64,000 nucleotides of DNA from Pedobacter alluvionis (GTDB taxonomy: Bacteria; Bacteroidota; Bacteroidia; Sphingobacteriales; Sphingobacteriaceae), in NCBI RefSeq assembly GCF_003664035.1, contig NZ_RCCK01000011.1, positions 248,001 through 312,000 on the forward strand, written 5' to 3'. The translations under genes and the position numbers were made by a program. Under the pieces are notes generated by a model. The model searched no databases, was not told the DNA's origin, and saw only the letters and a list, made by a program, of their open reading frames with translations. How positions within the stretch are numbered: position 1 is the stretch's first letter; each line of letters starts with the position of its first letter. This document shows positions 1 through 7,512 of the stretch, piece by piece.

Positions 1-144
1 ATTCTGGTCGTCGTTTATTTTGACACCATGATTGGTGGTGAGTTTTTTACCGGTAGAATCTGCAACAAAGACCTCAAGTTTTGCTGTTTTATCATTGTCC
101 TGTTTTATCGGACTGGTATCTTTTACTGTTGTTTTTTTTGCCAT
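1..144 (-). CDS. kat: Catalase, N-terminal fragment (runs off the left edge)
   Basis: Minus-strand reading frame of 48 codons starting at the ATG whose complement is at 142-144 and open to the window edge. The last visible residues, KKLTTNHGVKINDDQN, match the conserved start of monofunctional haem catalases (LTTNQGVPxxDNQNS), which dismutate hydrogen peroxide in the cytoplasm. The lysine-rich stretch of about 30 residues before it resembles the N-terminal extension of large-subunit HPII/KatE-type catalases, but the subclass cannot be fixed from this piece. It lies 13 bases downstream of the ferritin-like gene at 158-712 on the same strand, so the two are probably cotranscribed. Active-site His, Asn and the haem Tyr lie outside the window. 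Confidence 0.8.
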   Translation of the reverse strand, partial: MAKKTTVKDTSPIKQDNDKTAKLEVFVADSTGKKLTTNHGVKINDDQN

Positions 145-157
145 TTTTTCCCCTTTC

Positions 158-712
158 TTAAGCCTCTTCAGCTGCTTTATAGTTAATTTCATTCTGAGCA
201 ATATCATTAAGCTTTACATCGGCAAGTTTTTCTTCTGCAAGTGTCTGTTCAAGTAAATCTGCAATTTCTGTTAAACCCAATGTTGTTGCCAATTGGAAAA
301 GCCCGCTGTAAGACGCAATTTCATAATGCTCTACTTTTTGGCTGGCTAATATAATGCCCACATCCCGGGTCGCTGTTCCAGCCTCTGTTTCTTCAATGAT
401 ACTTTCCCCCTCTTTACTCAATCCTTCCATCGCATCACATTTTTTTGCTATGGGTTTTTCGCCAAGGAGTTCAAATACCTTTTCAAGTCTGGCCACATGC
501 CCTTTAGTTTCAGTGAGATGTGATTCAATTGCGCCTTTGAGCACTGGTGATGTTGCACTAGAAATCATTTTAGGTAAATTCTTAACCAAATGATTCTCAG
601 CCCAATAAAGATCACTTATTCCATCTTTAAAGAGCTCTTTCAAGGCCGGAGAAGCCGCTACCGTATCTTTAGCGCTAAGTTTTGGTTTACTGCCGCTGTC
701 TTGTTTTTTCAT
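158..712 (-). CDS. YciE/YciF-type ferritin-like protein (DUF892)
   Basis: 184 residues, the usual size for the DUF892 (YciE/YciF) family of ferritin-like four-helix proteins linked to stress. After a short Lys/Ser-rich tail the family core begins around residue 25 (LKELFKDGISDLYWAENHL). Repeated Glu/His positions typical of a di-iron site are visible, including ExxxHxxRLEKVF near residue 70 and QKVEHYEIA near 127. It is 42-45% identical by eye to the divergent gene at 1064-1621. The catalase gene follows 13 bases downstream, as in other genomes where this family sits beside katE. A role in peroxide or iron handling is inferred from family and context; the biochemical activity is not certain. 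Confidence 0.82.
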   Translation of the reverse strand: MKKQDSGSKPKLSAKDTVAASPALKELFKDGISDLYWAENHLVKNLPKMISSATSPVLKGAIESHLTETKGHVARLEKVFELLGEKPIAKKCDAMEGLSKEGESIIEETEAGTATRDVGIILASQKVEHYEIASYSGLFQLATTLGLTEIADLLEQTLAEEKLADVKLNDIAQNEINYKAAEEA

Positions 713-1063
713 GGTATATTTTATGTTTAAGATGTTTCGTCGTTGACCATTATCTATTAGAACCCTATATTTTGCTATTTAGTTTCCGAAATTTATCCGC
801 GTTTTAATACGTGTTTTAATAAAAGATAGCTACCCGCCTAACCTTCACTTCAAAAACTGGGAAATACCTACCGAGCTGATACCGTGAGCTTCATTAAAAT
901 TTAGTGATGAGTCCAATTTTAATGAAAAATTTTAGAGGAACTCCGTTGGTCAGAAAGAAATAATAAAAGGTTTTAGTATCGAAAAATACAAACAAGTAAA
1001 AAACTCAAAACCTTCCACAATTTTATCCTGTTCTATAATAAAGAACCTATTAAAAATATAATT
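713..1063. other. Divergent intergenic region with a 12-bp inverted repeat
   Basis: This 351-bp gap separates the two divergently transcribed ferritin-like genes, so it must hold both promoters. I see no exact TAnnTTTG box on either strand. A perfect 12-bp inverted repeat lies at 890-901 (TTCATTAAAATT) and 915-926 (AATTTTAATGAA), separated by 13 bases. It is AT-rich and has no T-tract, so it could be an operator or a leader hairpin for the plus-strand gene. No ORF of note. Confidence 0.5.
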
Positions 1064-1621
1064 ATGGCAACTACAAAAACACCGGCAAAGAAAACCGCGA
1101 AACCTACAGGTAAAACAGGAAAAATTGAGAATTCAGAATTCCATGATTTTTTTGTAGATGAGTTAAAAGATATTTATTGGGCAGAAAAGCATCTTGCTAA
1201 AGCATTGCCTAAAATGAAGAAGGCCGCTACAAGTCCGGAACTGGCAGCCGCTTTTGAAAAGCATACCCAGGAAACAGAGCAACATATCAGTACCCTCGAA
1301 GAAGTATTTAGTCTTTTAGGAGAAAAAGCGACTGCAAAAAAATGTGATGCCATGGCTGGTTTACTGGAAGAAGCTGACGGAATTATCGCTGATACTGATA
1401 AAGGTACCATGATCCGCGATGCAGGGCTTATCCTGGCTGCTCAAAAAGTTGAGCATTATGAAATTGCAACCTACGGAACTTTAAGGGTATTTGCTGAGAA
1501 TATTGGCCACAACGATGTAGCTGAACTCCTTACGCAAACGCTCGAAAATGAAAAGGCAACAGATGTAGCCCTGACGGAAATAGCGGTTAATGCAGTCAAT
1601 GCGGAAGCGGTAACAGAATAA
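1064..1621 (+). CDS. YciE/YciF-type ferritin-like protein (DUF892), second copy
   Basis: 185 residues. A basic Lys/Thr/Pro/Ala-rich tail of about 22 residues (MATTKTPAKKTAKP...) precedes a DUF892 core with FFVDELKDIYWAEKHLAKAL, ExxxHISTLEEVFSLLGEK and AQKVEHYEIATY, the same acidic/His landmarks as the paralogue at 158-712. The family is ferritin-like and stress-associated. The basic tail is unusual for a small acidic protein and could contact DNA or the cell envelope, as in some Dps-like proteins, but that is only a suggestion. The gene is monocistronic: a strong terminator follows immediately. The two copies probably arose by duplication and now flank a shared regulatory region. Confidence 0.82.
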   Translation: MATTKTPAKKTAKPTGKTGKIENSEFHDFFVDELKDIYWAEKHLAKALPKMKKAATSPELAAAFEKHTQETEQHISTLEEVFSLLGEKATAKKCDAMAGLLEEADGIIADTDKGTMIRDAGLILAAQKVEHYEIATYGTLRVFAENIGHNDVAELLTQTLENEKATDVALTEIAVNAVNAEAVTE

Positions 1622-1649
1622 AAAAAAGGCTCTTCGGAGCTTTTTTTTT
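1622..1649 (+). terminator. Intrinsic terminator of the plus-strand ferritin-like gene
   Basis: GCTC-TTCG-GAGC stem with a UUCG tetraloop, extended by A/T pairs, ends in nine T residues (1641-1649). It begins directly after the stop codon at 1619-1621. Confidence 0.88.
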
Positions 1650-1986
1650 GTACTTTATTCAAATCAATAACAAAGAAATACAGCATTCAAAATGCTGTTC
1701 AAAATAGCCGATTGAAATTACAACCAACAAGAGAAAGATCTTCATTACATTCAGAATGACAGCGTATTTCTACACCGTATTATCCTGAATTTTAGTTATT
1801 CCATAAAAATCATTGGAGAAATATTTTAAACTTCTTTTCAATAATTTGCTTCAAGATCTCTCCATTTCGTTGCACTCCAGTCGAGAGGACGATCCTTGTG
1901 TTGGGATTTATTTCAAAATCTTCATCTTGGCGTGATTTAAACTGTAAGTATAAAAACCTTTTTTCTACAAGTACAGTTATGTTTAC
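1650..1986. repeat. Intergenic region with a degenerate family-A palindromic element
   Basis: Non-coding 337 bp. Positions about 1852-1894 hold a truncated copy of the element found at 11541-11731 and 62041-62126 (recognisable by AGATCTCTCCATTTCG and CAGTCGAGA). A short related scrap with AGAAAGATCTTC lies near 1730. No promoter matching TAnnTTTG was found before the ankyrin gene. Confidence 0.5.
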
Positions 1987-2460
1987 ATGGAAAATTTAGA
2001 CTTATTGATTATACCCGCAGCAAGACAGGGAGAAACCGAAGTATTAAAAGAGCTGATCAAAAGGGGAGCCAACGTTAATGCCAGAGATGAGAAAGGTTAT
2101 ACCCCGTTAATCATCGCCTGTTATAATAATCGTTTATCAAGTGCAGAGATCCTCTTAGATGCAGGAGCAGATATAGATGCTGCAGATTATGGCGGCAATA
2201 CCGCGCTGATGGGTGTTTGCTTTAAAGGTTACCTGCCGATTGCAGAACTCCTGATTACAAGGGGTGCAAAATTAGATCTCCAACATGGAAATGGCGGAAC
2301 CGCGCTTATGTTTGCAGCCATGTTTGGCAGGAACGACCTGCTGAAACTCTTACTTGAAAATGGTGCAGATCCTTCGCTTACCGATATCCGCGGACAGCGT
2401 GCCGCAGAGCTTGCAGCCATGCAGGGCAATGAAGAAGGACTCGCAATTTTACAACATTAA
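1987..2460 (+). CDS. Ankyrin-repeat protein
   Basis: 157 residues made almost entirely of four to five ankyrin repeats of about 33 residues. The signature pieces are GANVNARDEKGYTPLIIACYN, GADIDAADYGGNTALMGVCF and GGTALMFAAMFGRNDLLKLLLENGADP. There is no signal peptide or membrane segment, so it is probably a cytoplasmic protein-binding scaffold. Small ankyrin proteins encoded next to catalase genes support catalase activity in Pseudomonas (AnkB) and Campylobacter; the nearby catalase fragment suggests a similar job here, but that is inference. The gene converges with the next one, the two stop codons overlapping by four bases. Confidence 0.85.
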   Translation: MENLDLLIIPAARQGETEVLKELIKRGANVNARDEKGYTPLIIACYNNRLSSAEILLDAGADIDAADYGGNTALMGVCFKGYLPIAELLITRGAKLDLQHGNGGTALMFAAMFGRNDLLKLLLENGADPSLTDIRGQRAAELAAMQGNEEGLAILQH

Positions 2461-3065
2461 GGTCTGCCATCAAGCAGTCCTTTTACCAACAGTTTCCATT
2501 GAGGATAGGACAAACCCAATTTGGCACTAAAACCAACAATGAGGTTTCGTGCCCTATCGATCAAATTTCCCTCATCGGTATTCGCCTGCTCGTTCCTGCC
2601 ATGTTCTTCTGCCCATACCGTAATTCTATCTCTGCGGATAGTAAAGGTAGAAGTGGCATGGTCTTTTAAAAAATGAGCAGTCTGTTCTTCTTGATTAAAT
2701 GGCGAAGGACATGGCCTGACACGCATACTGATCATCTCCTGATCACCGTCATGTTCGTTTCCGATTTCTTCAATCTTCACCCAATCAAACCCACCTCCCG
2801 ATAATGGCCCGGGTCCAGGGATATCTATTCTGATAAAATCCCCTTTCTGGGCTGATCGAATAGCTTCTGTTCCATCAGGCGCAAAAATTTTAAAGTCTGA
2901 AAGCCCAGAGATTTTCCCCCATTCATTCACTAAGAGTAATCGTTTTGCAGCTGCTGAGAAAAATTCCTGAGCCTGAATAAGGCTGTTCAATTTACGTTCT
3001 TCAACCACATCCATCTGGCTTCCGATAACCTGTTCGGGTACCAGATTGTTCTTTAGCTTTTTCAT
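2457..3065 (-). CDS. Conserved hypothetical protein, 202 aa
   Basis: I do not recognise this family. The protein has no signal peptide or membrane segment and is of mixed alpha/beta composition. Visible landmarks are a Gly/Pro-rich segment (DIPGPGPLSGGGFDWVKIEEI, about residues 80-100), a central RVRPCPSPF, and a Trp-containing C-terminus (SYPQWKLLVKGLLDG). The stretch STFTIRRDRITVWAEEHGRN followed by a helical C-terminus could suit a ligand-binding or SRPBCC-like fold, but this is weak. The ATG at 3063-3065 is the first in the frame and begins with a lysine-rich MKKLKNN. Its stop overlaps that of the convergent ankyrin gene. No operon partner is visible. Confidence 0.6.
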   Translation of the reverse strand: MKKLKNNLVPEQVIGSQMDVVEERKLNSLIQAQEFFSAAAKRLLLVNEWGKISGLSDFKIFAPDGTEAIRSAQKGDFIRIDIPGPGPLSGGGFDWVKIEEIGNEHDGDQEMISMRVRPCPSPFNQEEQTAHFLKDHATSTFTIRRDRITVWAEEHGRNEQANTDEGNLIDRARNLIVGFSAKLGLSYPQWKLLVKGLLDGRP

Positions 3066-3675
3066 TGTCTTTTCTCTTTAGAACCATGCGTTCTTGCGCA
3101 TAGTTTGATTATTTATTAAAAACATGATAAACCCAGGTGTGTAATAGCCAAAAAATTACAAGAAACATGGTTCAAACCAATCCGCTACTTAATCCTTTCG
3201 CCTGGGGTAAGCTAATGCAGCAGATCTTTGATGGTGATAAGAGCCGGAATAATTAGTCCGGAGTTCTTAAAGTTTATAGGAAAAGCTATTGGTTCGTGGA
3301 AAAACGAACCAGGGGCATATAATTCCGTTTTCACTGGCTGATTTTAATAGAAAAGTCCTCATTGCAAGGCACGAAGCAATCTTACAACGATCGCTAACAG
3401 CGTACGCATTAAGATTGCTTCGTCGGCTGAAAAGCCTTCTCGCAATGACGAAACCTCACAGCTGAAATAAATTGAATATGATGATCGGGGAGAGAATCAT
3501 TCAAATAAAAAAAGGGAAAACGTACTCCGGATTATGTTAAACAATAGTTGAGGATTTCAAGCTCCTCACTTTATATATACTTGTGAAAAGATTAATTCTA
3601 TTATCATCCTATAAATACCGCAGAATTTACTTTGCAAACCAGAATAATATAAAACCAAAACAATGCTAATCTCTT
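3066..3675. other. Intergenic region, 610 bp, with a family-B repeat
   Basis: No convincing gene. A 29-codon ORF at 3167-3256 on the plus strand (MVQTNPLLNPFAWGKLMQQI...) has no clear ribosome site or homologue that I recognise. A palindromic repeat lies at 3358-3453 and is listed separately. Confidence 0.5.
3358..3453. repeat. Family-B palindromic repeat, copy 1
   Basis: The core has inverted arms GAAGCAATCTTA and TAAGATTGCTTC around a short centre containing GATCGCTA. The outer parts read ATTGCAAGGC and TCGCAATGACGAA. A shorter copy of the same design is at 20519-20586. Intergenic and non-coding; similar REP-like elements are frequent in Sphingobacteriaceae. Confidence 0.6.
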
Positions 3676-4038
3676 CTAATTTAGCAGGGCATTAACCGAA
3701 TCTAAAATATTGTTTAAATCGAAAGGCTTGGCAATAAATTGATTTGCACCTGCATCATTTGCAATCTGTTCTCCATCCCTGCTGGCTGAAATTACAATAA
3801 CCTGCAGGTTATCATGACCTGAATGGTTTCTTAATTGCCTCAGTACCTCCTGCCCTGAAAGTCTGGGCATCCACAAGTCAAGGATCAATAAATCTGGTTG
3901 TTCCTTATCTATAACCGACTGCACTTTTAAACTATCGTTAACCGAAATGACCGTATGTCCTACTTCCTCCAGAATCATTTCCAACACATCAATAATCCCT
4001 TCATCATCATCGCAGATTATGATTTTCTTTTTATCCAT
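3676..4038 (-). CDS. Single-domain response regulator (CheY-like)
   Basis: 120 residues forming one receiver domain with no output domain. Acidic pocket residues D10-D12, phosphoacceptor D54 (LLILDLWMP), the switch Ser at 84 and the conserved K104 (FIAKPFD) are all present. It probably accepts phosphate from the LOV histidine kinase encoded immediately upstream, whose 3' end it overlaps by eight bases, indicating translational coupling. With no effector domain it must act by protein-protein contact or as a phosphorelay intermediate. It is the last gene of the pair. Confidence 0.9.
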   Translation of the reverse strand: MDKKKIIICDDDEGIIDVLEMILEEVGHTVISVNDSLKVQSVIDKEQPDLLILDLWMPRLSGQEVLRQLRNHSGHDNLQVIVISASRDGEQIANDAGANQFIAKPFDLNNILDSVNALLN

Positions 4039-5584
4039 TCGGTTCCTTTCCTGCCTTAGGTAATGTAAAACTAAATATAGAGCCTTTGCCTATTTCGCTC
4101 TCTACCCACAGGGTGCCGTTATGGTTTTTGATGATCTGGTCGCAGATATAGAGACCTATTCCCATCCCTGGAAATTTCTTTTGGATTTCTACTCCGCGGT
4201 AAAACCGATCAAAAACCTTTTTCCTGTCTTCAGGACTCATTCCCAGGCCAAAATCCCTTACTGATACCTTTACATAATCACTTACATTGGCGATATTCAC
4301 TTCAATTTTATCAGAATCAGGCGCATATTTAATAGCATTTGACAAAAGGTTGCTTACTACCTGAGCTATGTGCGACTCATCAGCCATTACCTCCGCACCA
4401 GTCTGGCCATTCAGTACAATTTGATGCCTGGGAACCGTAGCACGCATACCGTCAACGGCTTCTGCAATCATGCTGTCAAAATCGAATTTTGCCATGTGCA
4501 GTTCCATATTACCACTTTGAATACGCGAAACATCGAGCAGCTCACTAATTAGCGAGTTTAACCGTTCTACATACACAGATACTTTCCGAAAAGTCGACAA
4601 AAATTTTTCACCGGCATTTTCTGGCATAGCGCGTTCCAGCAGCTGCACATAACCTTTAATAGTCGTTAGCGGTGTGCGAAGTTCGTGACTGGCGATAGAT
4701 AAAAAATCATCTTTCCTGATTTCTACCTCACGCCTTTCGGTAATATCTTCAATAGCCAGCAGGATCTGGTCTTTAAATTGTCCCTCAAATTCTACCCGGT
4801 ATGCATTCAGGAGCATTAATTTCCTCCCAATGTGTGGAAAATCATGCTCAACCTCAAAATCAACAACAGGATTGTTGGTTGGCAGGATTTTAACGAGCAA
4901 ATCGCGGAGTTTTGGAATATCCCACTGATGGTTACCTAAATCATATAACTGACGACCTACCGTTTCTTCCTTACTTACCTTAAAAGTTCTCAGAAAATGA
5001 TAGTTTGCACTCAATACATTAAAATCAGGATCGAGCACTAAAAGCCCCTCGCGTACTGTTTCAATAATACTCGAAAGGAATGCTTCACTTTCATGAAGTT
5101 CCTTTGTGCGTTCCTTGATCCTCTTTTCCATTACCAATTTCTGCTGTCTCAGATCTTCCTCCGAATTCTTTCTCGAAGTTATATCATTCTGAACACCTAT
5201 AAAATGGGTAACCTCGCCTTCCTGATTTTTAACCGGCGACATATAGAGTTCGTTCCAGAACAGGTCGCCATTCTTTTTATAGTTCCTGATTTCTACCCGG
5301 CATTCTTCACCCTCAATAATACTCTTGGCTAAAATCGCCCTTTCTTTTTGGTTTCGGTCTTGCGCCTGCAGAAACCTGCAGTTATGACCTATAATCTCCT
5401 TCCTGGAATATCCTGTAATATTTTCAAAGGCTTTATTGCAATAGATAATTGGGTTGTCTGGCTGGGTATGATCGGTTATAATAATGCCAGAAATAGAGGC
5501 ATCTAATGCCATGGTCATCAGCTGGAAATTAGATGCGCCTGCATTTCCTGAAAGTTCGAATTTTCTATTATTTGATGTTTCCAA
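4031..5584 (-). CDS. LOV-PAS sensor histidine kinase, blue-light type
   Basis: 517 residues with no membrane segment, so it is cytoplasmic. Order: LOV domain (about 20-137), coiled linker (140-168), second PAS (168-285), HisKA dimerisation domain with H300 in ASHELRTPL, and HATPase_c with the N box around N412/N416 (SNLLSNAIKYAP), DFGLGM (444-449) and GMGIGLY (473-479). The first PAS carries every LOV hallmark: GHNCRFLQ with the flavin-reactive Cys at 69, N101 in EIRNYKKNG, N111 in FWNEL and Q132 in GVQND. These residues bind FMN and form the light-induced cysteinyl adduct in known LOV proteins. The kinase therefore very likely senses blue light, or flavin redox state, and signals to the adjoining receiver. 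Nested palindromes lie upstream of its start. Confidence 0.9.
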   Translation of the reverse strand: METSNNRKFELSGNAGASNFQLMTMALDASISGIIITDHTQPDNPIIYCNKAFENITGYSRKEIIGHNCRFLQAQDRNQKERAILAKSIIEGEECRVEIRNYKKNGDLFWNELYMSPVKNQEGEVTHFIGVQNDITSRKNSEEDLRQQKLVMEKRIKERTKELHESEAFLSSIIETVREGLLVLDPDFNVLSANYHFLRTFKVSKEETVGRQLYDLGNHQWDIPKLRDLLVKILPTNNPVVDFEVEHDFPHIGRKLMLLNAYRVEFEGQFKDQILLAIEDITERREVEIRKDDFLSIASHELRTPLTTIKGYVQLLERAMPENAGEKFLSTFRKVSVYVERLNSLISELLDVSRIQSGNMELHMAKFDFDSMIAEAVDGMRATVPRHQIVLNGQTGAEVMADESHIAQVVSNLLSNAIKYAPDSDKIEVNIANVSDYVKVSVRDFGLGMSPEDRKKVFDRFYRGVEIQKKFPGMGIGLYICDQIIKNHNGTLWVESEIGKGSIFSFTLPKAGKEPNG

Positions 5585-5628
5585 TTGATCAGTATAAAAA
5601 TGTGAGTATCTGACTTATATTTTAAATA

Positions 5629-5679
5629 GTGATTTAATCACGCTTAATGAATTAAATTCATCTTATAACCCATTAAGCG
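5629..5679. promoter_or_regulatory. Cluster of nested palindromes upstream of the LOV kinase
   Basis: Three palindromes lie 45-95 bases upstream of the kinase start: GTGATT-T-AATCAC (5629-5641), ATGAATT-A-AATTCAT (5647-5661), and CGCTTAAT (5641-5648) pairing with ATTAAGCG (5672-5679), which encloses the second. They could be regulator-binding sites or a structured 5' leader; no binding protein is known. Confidence 0.4.
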
Positions 5680-5941
5680 ATATTTTGTTTTTTTCTTCAC
5701 AACTAAAATGCGGTGATATTGCTAAAACATGGACGACTATTTAATTTAATCTCTGTGGGATAAAATAGACAAAACAAGATATTTTCTGCTGTAACCGCTT
5801 GGTTTTGCAGCAATCTGAAATGCAATTAATTCTAAACTCCCTGCTAAAATAACTTTTTCAAAACAATTCAAAAACTACATCTGTTAAAAAGCCACATCTA
5901 CCTAAAAATGACTATAAAATCGGTTAGTTGAAAATCGATCC

Positions 5942-5964
5942 GGCTGCCGGTAATCCCGGCAGCC
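5942..5964. other. GC-rich hairpin in the 5585-6177 gap
   Basis: Perfect 9-bp arms GGCTGCCGG and CCGGCAGCC around TAATC, in otherwise AT-rich non-coding DNA. It lacks a T-tract on either strand, so it is not a clean terminator. The rest of the 593-bp gap between the divergent LOV kinase and PqiA-like genes holds the palindromes at 5629-5679 and nothing else that I can name. Confidence 0.45.
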
Positions 5965-6177
5965 TAAGTTAAACACCGCGGACATCTTTTTATGATTTAT
6001 CCCTTCCTTAATGACATTGACCTGGTAGCCTGCCCTGCAAAACTGAAATCCATATAGTTAGCCATAAATAATCTTTTTATGCTGGCTTAAAAAGGGCTAA
6101 AACATTTTTCCAAAAATTAATGTTTATCTGCAAATAGTTCCTTTCGGGGAGATGTAATCACTATTTTAACGCACAGA

Positions 6178-7500
6178 TTGGAAAAAATAATCAACAAACC
6201 TGCAAAAGGAAAGCTTATTTACCGCATTTTGCTGATCCTTGCATTAGCCGTACTGCTTGTGGCAGAAGGCTTTTTCGGTTTCAGGCTGCATGAATTATCG
6301 AAAAAACAGGAACAGATTAAACATGATTATTCCAGGGTAAATAACATTACCTATGGGCTGTTTTCTGTACAACAGTGGAAAGATAAGGTAGCCGACATTG
6401 TTCACCACCAGGTTTCCAGTCTTAAAATAACCAGCAAACAAAAAAAGATACTACAGGGTGAAGTTGAGCAGGTATTACTGGCACTTATTGATAAAGCAGA
6501 AGCCCTGGTAAACAAACCAAAGAAAACCATCAGTGGCAAGATCCAAAAATTTGCCATCAAAAATTTTGTCAATTCAGATAGCATTCGTGCGCAGGTACCT
6601 GCATTTGCCAGAAAAATTATTGCGGAAATAGATAATCCAAAAAATAAAAAGCAACTTGGCCGAATGGCTTTGGGCGAGTTTAATGAAATAGCCAGAGAGG
6701 AAAGTCAGGATACAGCATTTGTTGCCAATAATGCCATACTGAAAAAAATTTACCACCAGTATAACGTGTCTTCTAATCAACAGCTAAACCAAAAGCTCAT
6801 CAGTACATTAAGCAGCATTCGGCAACAAACCTACTACTACTGTTTTGGCATGTTAAGCTGTGTAATTGTAGTCCTTGCATTCTGGTGGTTCTTACGCAAA
6901 CGCAGGGATTTACATACCACGCTTTTCATTATGTCGTTACTTTTCGCCTTCATCCTTTTAGCTGTAGGCCTAACTGCATCTATGATTGAGGTTGATGCCA
7001 GGATCCGCTCTCTAGATTTTGTTTTACTTGGAGAACACGTAGTTTTTAGCGACCAGGTACTCTTTTTCCAGAGCAAGAGTATTTTGGATGTCGTTCGGGT
7101 ACTGATCAGCCAATCGGCTATAGATTCTGTTCTGGTTGGTGTATTGATCCTGGCTTTCAGTATCCTGTTCCCGGTAGTTAAGCTAACTTCAACAGGTGTG
7201 CACCTACTTGGTGGCAAGCGATGGGCAGAAAACGGGATCATCCGGTATTTTGCTTTTCAATCAGGAAAATGGAGCATGGCAGATGTGATTGTAATTGCTA
7301 TTTTAATGGCATACATTGGCCTTAACGGACTTCTTGAAAACCAGTTGCGTGCATTAAATATCAATAATGATTCGCTTACTATCCTTACAACCAATAACAC
7401 TGCCCTGCAACCGGGCTACATTATTTTTATCTGTTTTGTACTTTACGGATTGATCCTTTCGACAATTCTTAAATCAATTACTCCGCACGACGTGCATTAA
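6178..7500 (+). CDS. PqiA-like integral membrane protein, copy 1
   Basis: 440 residues. One N-terminal membrane segment (about 14-34) is followed by a basic, helical extracytoplasmic region (35-215) and four to five membrane segments. The C-terminal part fits the paraquat-inducible protein A (PqiA) domain: VDARIRSLDF, FFQSKSILDVVRVL, an ILFPVVKL helix and GKWSMADVIVIAILMAYIGLNG, the latter matching the WSMxDV motif. PqiA proteins work with MCE-type lipid transport in the envelope, but no MCE gene is nearby. The start chosen is TTG at 6178 because no in-frame ATG precedes the first membrane helix; the copy downstream starts with ATG at the equivalent place. Twelve bases separate it from its paralogue, implying an operon. 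Confidence 0.72.
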   Translation: MEKIINKPAKGKLIYRILLILALAVLLVAEGFFGFRLHELSKKQEQIKHDYSRVNNITYGLFSVQQWKDKVADIVHHQVSSLKITSKQKKILQGEVEQVLLALIDKAEALVNKPKKTISGKIQKFAIKNFVNSDSIRAQVPAFARKIIAEIDNPKNKKQLGRMALGEFNEIAREESQDTAFVANNAILKKIYHQYNVSSNQQLNQKLISTLSSIRQQTYYYCFGMLSCVIVVLAFWWFLRKRRDLHTTLFIMSLLFAFILLAVGLTASMIEVDARIRSLDFVLLGEHVVFSDQVLFFQSKSILDVVRVLISQSAIDSVLVGVLILAFSILFPVVKLTSTGVHLLGGKRWAENGIIRYFAFQSGKWSMADVIVIAILMAYIGLNGLLENQLRALNINNDSLTILTTNNTALQPGYIIFICFVLYGLILSTILKSITPHDVH

Positions 7501-7512
7501 ATCCGAAAATAA

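Noticed and set aside
3167..3256. 29-codon ORF on the plus strand
   Set aside because: No ribosome site, no recognised family, in a repeat-bearing gap.
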